Assembly: GCA_001972305.1 (NCBI GenBank)
Contig: BDDD01002362.1
Span: 207,583-271,582, forward strand
Direction of reading: 5' to 3'
From: Cephalotus follicularis
Taxonomy: Eukaryota > Streptophyta > Magnoliopsida > Oxalidales > Cephalotaceae
DNA: 64,000 nucleotides
The translations under genes and the position numbers were made by a program. The notes under the pieces were generated by a model. The model made no database searches and was not told the origin of the DNA. It worked only from the letters and a program-made list of their open reading frames with translations. This document shows positions 46,800 to 58,400 of this stretch, piece after piece; position 1 is the stretch's first letter; every line of letters begins with the position of its first letter.

Positions 46800-47887
46800 G
46801 TCCTCTAACCCCTCGGGCAATCCCTCACCATGTGGCCAGACTCCCCACATCTCGTACACAACCCTTTCTTTAACCAACAGTCCTTATGAATGTGACCCAT
46901 ACGGCCGTAGGCGGAACAAGCTCCGGGCCTCGTGTTACTCCCTTGATTGGCAGACTGGTTGGATCTATTCTTCGGTGACTTAGTTGGAGAACCGTTGCCC
47001 TGCCATTTCGATGATGCTGGCCTATACTGAGTAGATGTCTGTTTACTCTGTTGTGCTTGGGCCCTCTCAGCCCAGTCTTCTTCAGTACACTCTCCATCAA
47101 TCTCGCCTTCTGGGTGACTTCCACAAAAGTACCCAGCTCCATAACTCTTATCCGAGACCGAAGATCCGGTCGTAAACCCCTCAGAAACCTCCGGATCTTC
47201 TTCTCTTCATCTGCCACCAGATAAGCTGAATGTCTGGCAAGCTCCACAAATCTGGCCTGATACTCGACCACAGTCATGACACCCTGCCGCAGTTCCAAGA
47301 GCTCCGTCTCTCTTCTTTCTTGCTCTATCGGGGGTACATAAGTCACCAGGAACTCCTCCTGAAACCCCTCCCAAGTACTAGCAACTCTAGTGGCTTCCCA
47401 TTTAGCCTTCACCATCTCCCACCAGTGAGTGGCCTCACCCCACAATCGGTACACAGCAAACCTCAGTTTTTGTCTGTCAGTACACTTCATAACCTCAAAG
47501 ATCTTCTCTAGATCCTGTAGCCACCTCTCCGCAATAGTGGCATCAAGCTCCCCTTTGAAACTGGGAGGATTCTGTCTCATGAACCTCTCAAGGTTCCTTC
47601 CAAACCGAATACCGTCATCATGTATACCCTGAGCCAGAGCCATCTGCTGAGGCTGAGCTTGAGCATACAATCTCCGCATCTCCTCCATATTTGCTGCATT
47701 GGTAGCCATCTGCTACTGATTAACAGCTATCTACTGCTGGATGTAGTCAGCGATGCGGTCCATCGGATCTCTCATATTAGGTGCCGCCCCTGGAAGATCA
47801 TTCATTGGATCTCCCCCAAGATTCACCTCCTCGGGAACATCCTCATCAACAACTCTACGCCTTCCGCGTCTCCTTTGACCGTCCATT
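46800..47887 (-). pseudogene. Gypsy E gag
   Basis: The likely start ATG at 47887 (MDGQRRRGRRRVVDEDVPEEV) is followed by two in-frame TAG codons (near 47732 and 47714) in a Gln-rich stretch, both fitting CAG. Then an open frame: FMRQNPPSFKGELDATIAERWLQDLEKIFEVM, FQEEFLVTYVPP, and GVMTVVEYQARFVELARHSAYL. A frameshift near 47080 precedes a Ser/Gln-rich linker and a zinc knuckle readable in another frame (CTRCGESGHMVRDC, about 46820-46862). Confidence 0.85.
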
Positions 47888-48028
47888 TTGTTCCTATAAA
47901 AGAATAACATTAACCATCAGGAACAATCTTAAATCATTAATGAACTTTCCTTAGAGGAACACTTATTTAATTGCCAAGGATTGTATCCTAGCTAAGCATA
48001 CAATGGTTATATGCTCTGATACCACTAC

Positions 48029-50170
48029 TGTCACACCCCGTTCCCGTTAAGACAACATTAAAGCTGTAAAGGCAATCAATAAAATATTATCCAGCTTATA
48101 CAAAATACGATAAAATTAAAACTTCGATTCCATTAACATTTTGCGGAAGCATTTAGTCATAAACTGAATAAACAACCAAACCATGCGTCCCATACCACAT
48201 GATTCCACAATTTATAAAACCATCGAGCCATCGTCGATTGCCCAAAAATGGGGCGTGATCAAAAGTCGATTAACACCAGTTATACATTAATACAATAATC
48301 CGAAATAAAGCATGTCTCAAAACATTGTTTAACAATTATTTAAACATTAAAACTCCATCTCCCCTCTGATCCGGCAGCGTACGGTCGAAATCCAATTCAC
48401 TGCATCAATCTGCAATAGTAGGGGGTTAGCCTTTGTCCTCACTCGGCTAAATCATAAGTGTAATTTAAGGTCAGTGATAATGAATGTCATGAAATGAATG
48501 CACTCATGATGCAATATATAATATATCACCACACGTACATATACGTATGTATATATATATATATATATGTATATGTATATGTATATATATATGCCAATAG
48601 GTGCAACCATGCCAAGTGGCTACAACCATCAAATCATCAATCATGTCTCAAAGGAAAAAACTAATCAAATCAAATCAGTACGAAGAGCGCCGCCATCTCC
48701 TGGCCCCGACGTCGTATTCTTACTCTGGCCCCCGACTCCCCGGTCACGAAGCAAGGCAACAAATCAAACTCATAATGCTCGCACTCAGTGTTCAGCAATC
48801 ATGGTAACCCGTGTTACTCGCACTATGTGTCAGGTAACATTGTATTTAGGCATCCCTAGTGATCTACTGGCCCCTAGGAGAACATCCCGCCACCAGCCAT
48901 CGACGACACTCCATCACCCCAGCCAGTACGGCATCAATCACAATAAACAAATAAATTCAATTCAAATCGTTTCGAAGTAATTTATAAAGTACTGGAAATA
49001 ATACATTTATATCAAAATGTATTGCATCTTTGAAACCGTGTTTCAATCCGTTGAAAACATACATTCATCAAAAATATATATTTTCATATCAAATAATGAT
49101 TTGTATAAAATCATGTACACATTTCCAAAATGAATAAACACTTTAGAATCATCCATATTCCAATCATCAATTCATTTCATATCAAAATGGAATGCAAAGA
49201 TATGCTCAAAGTGCGGGTCTGTCCCTAACCAGTCGGCTGTCTCTTCTTGACAGTCGACTGTTTTCCTTCTATAGCTGGCTATCTTAGTCCCGGCAGTCGG
49301 TTGCCTCCCCTAAAAGTCGACTGTCTCCTTTTGACACTCGACTGTCTTCCTCGTCCAGTCGGCTGCCCTCAAATGGCAGTCGACTACACAACCTTCTGCA
49401 GGTATGTTCTATTAAATGTATGAACAGTCAACTAGTTCTTACGTCCAGTCAGCTATTTCCTATTGAGTAGTCGGCTGTTCGCACTGAATAGTCGGCTGTT
49501 CGCACTGAACAGTCGACTGTTCTTACTCGCCAGTCGGCTGCCCGCTTTGGCAGTCTACTGGATTTACATCAGTAGGCAAAAACAACAGAAAAATGCATGT
49601 CTTGCACAATTCAATCCAACCAAACATGAGCATTCAACAGCAATAACATACATTTATGCTCGTAATACAGTCCATAGCATGCATTTTTTCCATTAACCTT
49701 CATTACAATGGAACTTAAATAACAATTATGAAATTCACCCCTACCTTATAATTCCAAGTTAGGAATTGTAATCCACCTCTTTAAGTTCCAACCCGAGTTT
49801 CCAAGCCTCCGAATCCGACCAGCAACTCCACCAAGTCTGGTTCGAGCTCCAAGTCCAGATTCCAAGCTCAAAATTGGAGAGATACAACTTCTCTCTCTCT
49901 TTTCTCTCCCTTTTATTTCACAACTCTCTATCTCTCTTTCTTAATGAAATGTTGATGGAATGAGGGGAAGAGACATGTATATTTATGGGTATTTTCGTGC
50001 CTCTCTCCTCACAACCCCACAACTGAGCAATTTTGTCCTCTCCCCCTTTCTCTCTGCTAAAAATAGACTGCCAACACGTTTTAACTGACCTATCCCATGG
50101 CAGTCGACTGCCTTATCTTGGAAGTCAGCTGTCTCTACTGACACAACCCCCAGCCGACTGTCTCTCACAA
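48029..50170 (-). repeat. Gypsy E 5' LTR, truncated
   Basis: Collinear with 40978-43067 of the left LTR, then stops at 'ctctcacaa' (50170). The about 204 bp at the element's outer end are missing. Palindrome arrays at 49225-49570 and 50095-50165. A longer (TA)n/(TATG)n tract lies at 48547-48592 than in the other LTR. Confidence 0.85.
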
Positions 50171-52567
50171 CTTGGCTAAGTAGGAAGATAATGCATGCTA
50201 AGGAATATATGAATACAACATGTATGACAGTTTATATTTAAAATAACATTTAAATGTGCCAATATATAAGCAATCATGCCAAATGGCCATAGACAATACA
50301 TATGCAAGAATACCGCACAAGGGTATAATCAATTCATCCTTCGTTTGGGTGTCACATGTCACTAACTCCTAGCACCAACTGTGCACCACCTAACTATCAC
50401 CTTCGCTTCGAAGATGACAGGCAGGTAACATTTACTACCGGCGTTGGCGGGTAGTTTAACAATTAAGATCTGCAATGCAGATAAGTTTGGGTGATACTCT
50501 GGCCAACTCCTGGCACCTAGGATCACATCCATAGTCAGTGAGATCCTCCATCACTTGACTACGGAAATAAGCATAGACAAACGATTCAAGCACTTCAATA
50601 ATAATATTACATATATCAGTAATATGCAATATAAAAGTTGTTTTCTTTAGAAACATATAACAATTCAATTATCGTACATCTCATAGGAGGAAAACGATGT
50701 CAATACAATAATGGTTATCGATTGGAGAACAAAACAGATGGTGCCTCTCATAGGAGGAAAATCAATAATCTCTTTAAACAATAGGTTTTCATTTGAAATG
50801 ATAATTGATATCATAATTCGGGTACATAGCCCATAGTTGGTTTCGATCATTGAAATATAAGTGGTAGTGGTGTTAAATAGCACCAAAACAGTATATACTA
50901 ATATAAGGTAGCATATACAGTAACATCATTACAACACAGTAGCAATCTAAGGGTTCACAAGGAGTAGCATTTCATAGTCATTCATATGCAACTCTTACAA
51001 GGAGTGCGTACATTGTTTAATTTTGGAATGTAATTGTATATAAGGCCAGGATTGATTGCTATAATCATCCGTATGGAGGCCAAGTTAATTACATTCAAAA
51101 TTGAGGTCCAACAGAACCTATATCAGTAATTTTTACCCAGGACAGTCGACTGCTCTCAAGGACAGTCGGCTGTTTTTGGTTGAGTAGTCGACTGCCATGA
51201 AGAATAGTCGACTGCTTATGCCCAGAAAATGCAGGCAGTAGCAGGTTGTGCAATTTGTCAATCTCTAATGCCATCCAATCAATGCATGCAATCAAGCAGA
51301 AAATAACAGACATGATATGCATAATATATCTTCCATAAACATGTCATTACCCCTACCTCAATAGCTTATCCCAAGATCAATTGTAATTGATCTTTCTCTT
51401 TGAGTTTCCAAGCTTTTCACCAACAATCTTTTAATTTCAACAGGTTCAATCTATGCATGCATGTTTACGGACACATACATTAGTACCAGTAGGTTTCAGT
51501 AACCCCAAGACAACTTTAATTCCAACAGTAGTTAATCACTAGTGCACTAGGCTTCACAACTATCCTTATACTACATCTCTATGAACCTTATGTCAATCTA
51601 TTTCAATCTCAGGTTCCTTGGTCTTAAAGTGTTGACAGAAGATGTGTATATATCAGTAAGCCTATATCATGACCACAATTAGAATTAGAGTTGTTAACAA
51701 TCCTCTAAGTTTCATGATCATGTTTCTTCTTCCCTTCCATTATCATTCAATTCCATTCTAGAACTGTTAATCCTTTACCATGTTAACAGAAGATAACTAA
51801 CCTTCCTAGACACATTATTAACAGTACTACTTAAGCAGGGAGCTCGAATTGGAACTTACCAGGAGGAGTCCAAAGCTTCCAAGTCCCCTTTTGCACTCTA
51901 AGCTTTCAATTCCCACCTTGAGCTCTAATCCATCAACATGCAAGCTCCAATGATTTTCCAGCCACTCTCCTCTATCTCCAGTGTTTTTCTAACACACTCA
52001 CACAGCTCTAACAGCTGATATAAGCTTTGAATTCGACAGGTCCATTACTCAACTCTCTCTCTTTTCCTTCTCTCTCTCACATGTTCATTGTCTACATTTA
52101 CTTTCTCTCTTTCACATTTCTGTCTGCAGGTTGTAGGTGGGATAGAAGACATGCAAGCATGCCTTTTTGCATGCTCTGTCAGCTGGAGACCTCGCTCAAC
52201 ACCTGTCCCCCATGCAATGCCCCCTTGGTTTAGTCACACAGGCGTGCACAGACACCTGTTCTGTACTGATTCAGTCGATTGTCTTTACTTGGCAGTCGAC
52301 TGCCATACCACGCATTAGACAGTCGACTGTTCCCCTGTGACAGTCGACTGTTCCTTCATAAACCAGGCAGTCGACTGTTACCCTGTAACAGTCGGCTGTC
52401 TTGCCTATTTTTTGGTTTATTTTAGTTTGGTTTTCACCAATTGTACCTCCATTCATCCCAAGCATTTACCAATCACAATTTATAATAATTGGACATTAAA
52501 TTCAAATGAGTGCATATTTTATTAATCAATATTACAATGTACACGAATTGAATTTGCGGTTATTACG
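50171..52567 (-). mobile_element. LTR fragment D' (same family as D at 60312)
   Basis: In minus sense it starts TAATAACCGCAAATTC at 52567 and runs leftward. It matches D (60312 onward) in order over many blocks: the AT-rich start, the palindrome copies at 52268-52405, the block with 'catgcaagcatgc' near 52150, 'gatcaattgtaattgatc' near 51376, and the array at 51140-51215. Similarity to D fades after about 51060, and the fragment ends where it meets E's LTR (50170/50171). Its 3' part shares only layout with E's LTR. No target duplication seen. Confidence 0.7.
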
Positions 52568-52921
52568 TGGTTCCCCAGAGAAGAGGATTCAAATAGAGTA
52601 ATTGAAGAAGAAGGTGAAGAAATGGGTGAAGAGGCTCAAGGAGAGGCCGCAAGTGAGCCACAAGTTGCTCCAACACCAAGTGCAAGCTTGCTGAATAGTA
52701 AATTTGAAGAATTGATAGAAGAAATCAAAGAAATGAAGATGAACATTAAAGAAATCAAGAGAAGGCAAAAGAGAATCGTAAAAAGGCTTGCAAAAAAAGA
52801 GATGGTTGGCGACGAAGTCCTTATCACGTCATCCTCAAGCCAAAACGACGATTCTAATCCAAAAGACGATGGTGCTTTTGATGATTTGGAGGGCGACATG
52901 GATGATACCATGGTCGATTGA
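52568..52921 (+). pseudogene. Copia C extra 3' ORF, C-terminal part
   Basis: Open in frame from 52568: WFPREEDSNRVIEEEGEEM, then SASLLNSKFEELIEEIKEMKMNIKEIKRRQKRI, a strongly predicted coiled coil by heptad pattern, then an acidic, Ser-rich tail ending DDTMVD and TGA. This is the usual type of C-terminus for the SIRE-like extra ORF. Its first part is at 40527-40977; E and D' separate them. The ATG at 52622 is internal and not a true start. Confidence 0.6.
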
Positions 52922-53445
52922 GTTCATGTATCTCATGCTTCATTTTGCATCTTTGTTCATTTTGTTTGAAGTTTTTGAAAAACAGTTTGAAATATGTTTA
53001 TGAAGTTTGATTTTGATATGAGTTGTAATGTGTTAAAAAAAAATTGGTATTGTGTAATCAATTTAAATATTCTAAGTTTTAATGTTGAGAGTTGAATGCT
53101 TTTTCTTATTGGTTGGTATGAATGGTTTGTAATGAATTTGATGTTATTAAGTAGTGAATTGGATGTTATGAAAGTGTTTAAAGATATGAATATGATGTCA
53201 TGATTATAATGCTTAAAGCTTTTTGATTGATAATAAAAAGGGGGAGAAAATAGTGAAGAATTTGATATTAGGGAGAGTGGAAGTTAAAATAATACCCCTT
53301 GTCACACTAATGGGGAGTTAATGAATTAAGGGGGAGTTATAAGTAATATGTTTCTTTAACTTATGCATTTTTGTTAAATTCTTTTAACTTGTATATTTTT
53401 GTTTAAAAATGTAGCAAATTTTGTCATCATCAAAAAGGGGGAGAT
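52922..53445 (+). other. Copia C 3' untranslated region and polypurine tract
   Basis: Non-coding. Repeated 'aaaaagggggagaa'-like purine tracts at 53229-53242 and 53434-53444 and 'aagggggagttat' at 53329. The last, directly before the LTR, is the polypurine tract that primes plus-strand synthesis; the upstream ones may be extra tracts. Confidence 0.75.
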
Positions 53446-54772
53446 TGTTGACATTTATGTCTCAATCCGGGATTTTGATGATAACATATTTGTATTTACC
53501 AAAGTTTCTTTTTGTGCAAGTTAAGATAAAAAGTTGCAAAGTCAAAACAGAAAATTGCAGATACAGGGCTAAGCGTCGACGGTCAGGATGAAACCGTCAG
53601 CGCTTTGAGGCAAGGCGCCAGCAGTTAAGCACCTTGCATCAGCGGTTAGAACACGAAAAGTTTGAAGCCAATTAATTTGCACTAAGTGGAGACGCTCAGA
53701 AGAAAGCGTCAGCGCTTTGAGCTAAGGCGTCAGCAGTTAAGCACCTTGTATCAGCGGTTAAAACCAGAGAAGTTTGAAGTCAATTAAATTGTACAAAGCG
53801 GCGATGCTTAGAAGAAAGCGTCAGCGCTTCGATCCAAGGCGTCATCGGTTAAAGACTCTACATCAGCAGTTAAAACCAAAGACGTTGGAAGGCAAATTAA
53901 TTTTCACAAAGTAGCGATGCTCTACAGAAATCGTCAGCGCTTTGTGACAAACCATCGACACAAAGATCAAGACCTTCAGCGCTTTGAGCATAACTTTCAA
54001 ATTCAAATTTCCAACGAACACATAAGCGACAACGCTTTGAGGAACAACGTCGACGCTTTGAGAGCGGGGAACAAATTACTGACAACAGTTTAATTCTCCG
54101 ATTACTGGAGTTACAACTTCCATGACTGAAGTTACAACTTTCAAGACAAAAGTAACATTTCCCAAGATTAAAAAAATTAGCTATATTAAATCAAATCAGC
54201 TACAAACAAAGGATAACAAGAAAATAGAAAAGTGATCAAGATTAAACAAGCACAAATCATCAAGAGAAATATCCTCCACTTTCAAATCAACTTCAAATCA
54301 AGAACAATATCTTTTCTACTATTATTGAGCAATCATTTATTGTAATCAAAATAGCCATATCAAACATTTGAGAGGTTACACAAAAAACATATCATCTTTG
54401 TAATTCACACCTGTAAATGGGAGTGAACCCTAAGTGAGAAAGGGGAATGAACCCTTGTGATTGAGGTCAATCACAAAACATTGTAAAGGTGCACCGAATA
54501 GCCCCTGGTAAAGATATTAGAAGATTGTATTCGAGTGGAATACTAGTGGAAACTCAAGGAGGACCTTGGGAAAGTGGACGTAGGCACGATCTTTGCCAAA
54601 CTACTATAAATTGTGTTTGCATCTCTCTAACTCTTTTCTTCGCAATCACTTTATTTATTTTATTTTGATTGCTTATTTATTTTGTGTTCATTGTTTAAAT
54701 TGAAAAATCCAAACAAGTTAATTAGTTTATTAAAAACTAGAATTCACCCCCCCCCCCCTTGTAGTTTATTCA
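53446..54772 (+). repeat. Copia C 3' LTR
   Basis: 1327 bp, TGTTGACATT to GTTTATTCA, with the GCGTC-array at 53570-54065 and a poly-C run at 54747-54758. Differs from the 5' LTR at about 6-7% of the first 275 bases by eye. Confidence 0.85.
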
Positions 54773-54777
54773 GATAG

Positions 54778-55261
54778 TTTGTGAATCTATATGTATATGT
54801 TTGACTTTGAAAGCCTTTTAAATTGTCGCTTTTCAGTTTTATCAGTTGTAATATTTTCGCAATTTGTCAGTGTTACTTTTGATCGTAAAATGTTTTGATA
54901 TTCCATATATGTACTGAGGTTTGCTTAACCGTGTTTTTTTGTTTTCTTCGCGACAGGTTATCGGGGACAACAGGGGCAAGTGTGATGAGTGATCTATCGA
55001 ATGTCAAAGGATTAGTTAGCAGTTTAAACATTATTATTTCAATTTATTTTATATCATATGGAGATCTCTAGTTTTAGTTTTGATCTGAATATTAACTATG
55101 GATTTGAATTTATAGTAAGGTTTCTGATTTATGGTTCTTATGATTTAAATAAGGGATAATTTATCTTATTTTGGTATTTTGGAATAAAGATTTATCCATT
55201 TTGATATGATTTTTTAAGTTAGTTCTGTGTGACATACCGGTCTTAGAATGGGGGTGTTACA
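54778..55261 (+). mobile_element. Gypsy B, 5' LTR, part 2
   Basis: Continues 13240-15778 after copia C. Holds 'actgaggtttgctta' and 'atcggggacaac' blocks found at the same place in A's LTR (28114, 28151), and ends GGGGGTGTTACA at 55261. A degraded primer-binding site (tatggtatgagag, 55266-55278) follows. Confidence 0.75.
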
Positions 55262-55400
55262 GTTTATGGTATGAGAGAATAGGTTCCTTTCCTAAGAAGA
55301 CCTATCTAGGTTTGATATGTGAGTTGGGTAGACATTGGGTTAGGGCTATTTCCCTGAAATTCGTTTCTCTATGTCATTTTATTTCAGTTTTTCCATATTG

Positions 55401-58400
55401 CATTTGATGATGAAATTCGTAAGGCGGATCTTCTTTCGATGGAGATGCATGATTTCGATGTGATCCTTAACATGGATTGGTTGGACCATCACAAGGTTTT
55501 GATTGACTGTCAAGCCAGGAGAGTTTTGTTTGGGGATGAGAATCTACCTGAGAATGTGTATCAGGGCTCATAGTCGAGGAATGCGATTAAGATCATTTCG
55601 GTTTTGAAGGCACGAAAGTTGGTGTCCAAAGGCTGTGAAGGGTTTTTGGCTGTTATGAAGGATGTCACTAAGGATGAACCTCATCTTGAGGATTTTTCTG
55701 TTGTTAGTGAATTTTCTGATGTGTTTTCGGAAGGATTTACCAGGGTTGCTACCGCAACGGGAAGTGAGTTTACCATCGAACTCATTCCTGGGGAGGACCT
55801 ATATCAAAGGCACTATATAGGATGGCACCATTGGAATTACAAGAATTGAAGGAACAGTTACAGAAGTTGTTTCACCATGGGGTGTTCGGATTTTGTATGT
55901 ATGAAAGAAAAATGGTTCGATGAGGTTGTGCATTGATTACAGGGAGTTGAATCGAATCACTGTCAGGAATAAATATCCTTTGCCTCGAATTGATGACCTA
56001 TTTTGTCACACCCGTTCCCGACAACAACCGACATCCTACCGAGAACGGATGTGACATTCCACATGACAACTTCCTTTCGGAAGTCACCACATGGTTTTTA
56101 TAAAACTCACTTTAAACTTGAAATGTCTTTAAAACAATTTCATCAAACATAAGTTAAGCTTCATAAAGTTGGACTTTTCTAAAAACTTGAAAATTTTTCT
56201 AACTCTTAAATTTTTACGAAAATCGGGCATGTAGTATCCCTTTATCGAACTATGCCCCCTGTAAAGAAAAACACAATTCATATCCACACTCCCGAAGGAG
56301 GAATCAACAGTTTTAAAATGGGCTCAACCCTCAGCAAACCAAAATTTAAAACAGTAAACATGGGTTGGGCTCAGCCTCAACCATATTATCAAAGCAAGAA
56401 GCATAAATATATAGGGCTCAGCCCTTTAAAAGCAAAACCATAAAAGAAAAACCGTTTATATAAAACCATTAGTAAATGCATAAATTAAATGCTGATGTCG
56501 TGATAATATTATGCATGTGTTGAAATCCTGGTAGCATGCCCTGCCTCCATGGTCCATCATCTACTGAACATACATAACTATAATCTGCCTCTATCTGGAA
56601 GGGGAAAGAAAATGGAGGGGGTTAGTCCAAATGACTAAGTGAGTAGAAACAATAAATACATCTCCCATAACTATATATCGAATAAAAAGAGAAATGATAT
56701 AAACTCAAGGTAGAATGCAATGTAAATCTACAGCAGGAAATGAAATCAAGATCCAAAAGGATAGTGAAAATCAAAAAGAGATATCGAAATCACAAGGGAT
56801 ATCGAGATCCTTGAAGTGTAAATGAAATCCACAATATAAATGAAGTCCACGATGTATATGCGAATAACAAATGTAAAACAAATCAGGAAAAGGGATCTCG
56901 ATACTCAACAAATGGCTCCACAATATAGCATGAGTCAAGAATGTAAACAAGATTATCAAAAGAGATCCACAATTGTTACCATAGACATTAACGAGGCTCC
57001 ATAAATGAAACTCGGATGTCAACGATAAAAGTTCCGTTGAACAAATTCAAGGCTCAAGACTCCCCGAGTACAATAAAATCCGAGTACATAAACATATCAA
57101 GAATCACGGATGTGATCAACAATCATGAATATCCCAATAGCAAGACTTCAATGAAATAACCAATGACTCAACAAGTCCGCTGAACAAATATCATACTCAA
57201 AACAATAATCAAATACATGAAGGTCACAACAATATCAAGTATCTTAATATCAAAGCTAAAAGATACGATCATGACAATATCAATATCAAGAATATAATAT
57301 GTGCCNTATCATAACCGATGCAGCAATAATACTAGGTAAGGCTACAGGATGTGATCATCATCCATCATACACCGGTGTAGAGTGCCTACCTCTGCCTCGA
57401 ACGAGGGGCCGGCATGATCAGTGCACGAACCCAACCATCGTCCGAAAAACCCGCACGCACACTCAACCTCATCCGAGGGACCGCGTGCAATATATATATA
57501 TACATCAGTAACCAAACACAGTCCAATAGGAGGGTATTGGAGCAGCTCTGCTGCACTCACACTTACCATAACATCATAGACAATAGTATGCAGCAGATCC
57601 AGGTATGGAACCCGGGGGCAGTTTCCACATAACACCCCATCATAGACCAATGGGTCTGCTAAGTAGAGTTGAGCTTCGAACATATACCTCTCCTTGGATC
57701 GGTAGTATATATCAGAGAACCCAGTACCCAACATCAGAGTATATCAAAGTATAACGATATAACAAGTCACGATATCACAAATGTGAGAAGGTGACCAAGT
57801 CACCCAGAACATCGAGCATATACCGCTCGAAATCATATCACAATGATGAATATCACAACAAAAGACAACCGGGATACAAATCCCAACCAATATCACAATC
57901 TCAAGGCAATAGGGCACATATGGAATGATATGACTCTCAAACGATGAAGAAGTGAATATCACAATGAATCAACATATCGATTACGGAAATCAATACAAAT
58001 CAACAAATCCGGCCCTCAATAGCCATCTCATGATAGAACCACAAAAGAGCACATACCCAACAACAAAACTCAAACAAAACGATACAAAGCTAGAATGAAT
58101 ATAACAATAGCAATAGAATGAAATAGATCTTCGTAAAAGTTAAACATATATAACAACATCAACAGAACAATATACGTCCGCAGGAGCCAATGTGGATACG
58201 ACATCACGAGGTGAAATGAATATACGATCACAAGGTCTCATATCAATGTAGAAGTTCAAACGAGAATACTCAAAGGGTTCCCGAATAACCAAAAATGAAA
58301 TCATCATATAACAATTCACATGGTGGAGTCAACAATAAGGTCTATCAGCAAATATACAATTAAGAAGCACAATCAAAGCATGACCAATGATCAAAATATC

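Larger units (their letters stand above)
40978..50170 (-). mobile_element. Gypsy E: chromovirus with chromodomain, inserted in C's extra ORF
   Basis: Both LTRs show TGTCACACCCCGTTCCCGTT on the plus strand: left (3' in element sense) 40978-43271, right (5') 48029-50170, truncated. In element sense the LTR runs TGTAACGCC to GGGGTGTGACA. The polypurine tract is the complement of 43272-43289 and the primer-binding site the complement of 48013-48024. Minus-strand genes: gag 47887, protease, RT, RNase H, integrase, chromodomain to 43317. About ten nonsense codons or frameshifts. The right LTR lacks its first about 204 bp and is joined at 50170/50171 to a fragment of another family (D'), so no target duplication can be tested on that side. 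Confidence 0.88.
15779..54772 (+). mobile_element. Copia C: SIRE-like Ty1/copia element with extra 3' ORF, carrying four nested insertions
   Basis: Left LTR 15779-17108, primer-binding site 17111, gag, protease, integrase, RT-RNase H (to 37572), extra ORF (40527-52921 with gaps), polypurine tract (GGGGGAG, 53437-53443), right LTR 53446-54772. Flanks GAAAG (15774-15778) and GATAG (54773-54777) match 4 of 5, a decayed target duplication. The two LTRs differ by about 18 of the first 275 bases by eye. Insertions: gypsy A in gag, copia F after pol, chromovirus E with fragment D' in the extra ORF; gypsy G is nested in A. It sits in gypsy B's 5' LTR. The extra ORF downstream of pol resembles the SIRE lineage; the lineage is inferred. 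Confidence 0.85.

Noticed and set aside
40978-52567. E plus D' as a single complete element
   Set aside because: The two sides carry different LTR starts and lengths, flanks show no duplication (GTATT against TGGTT), and D' matches the separate element at 60312.
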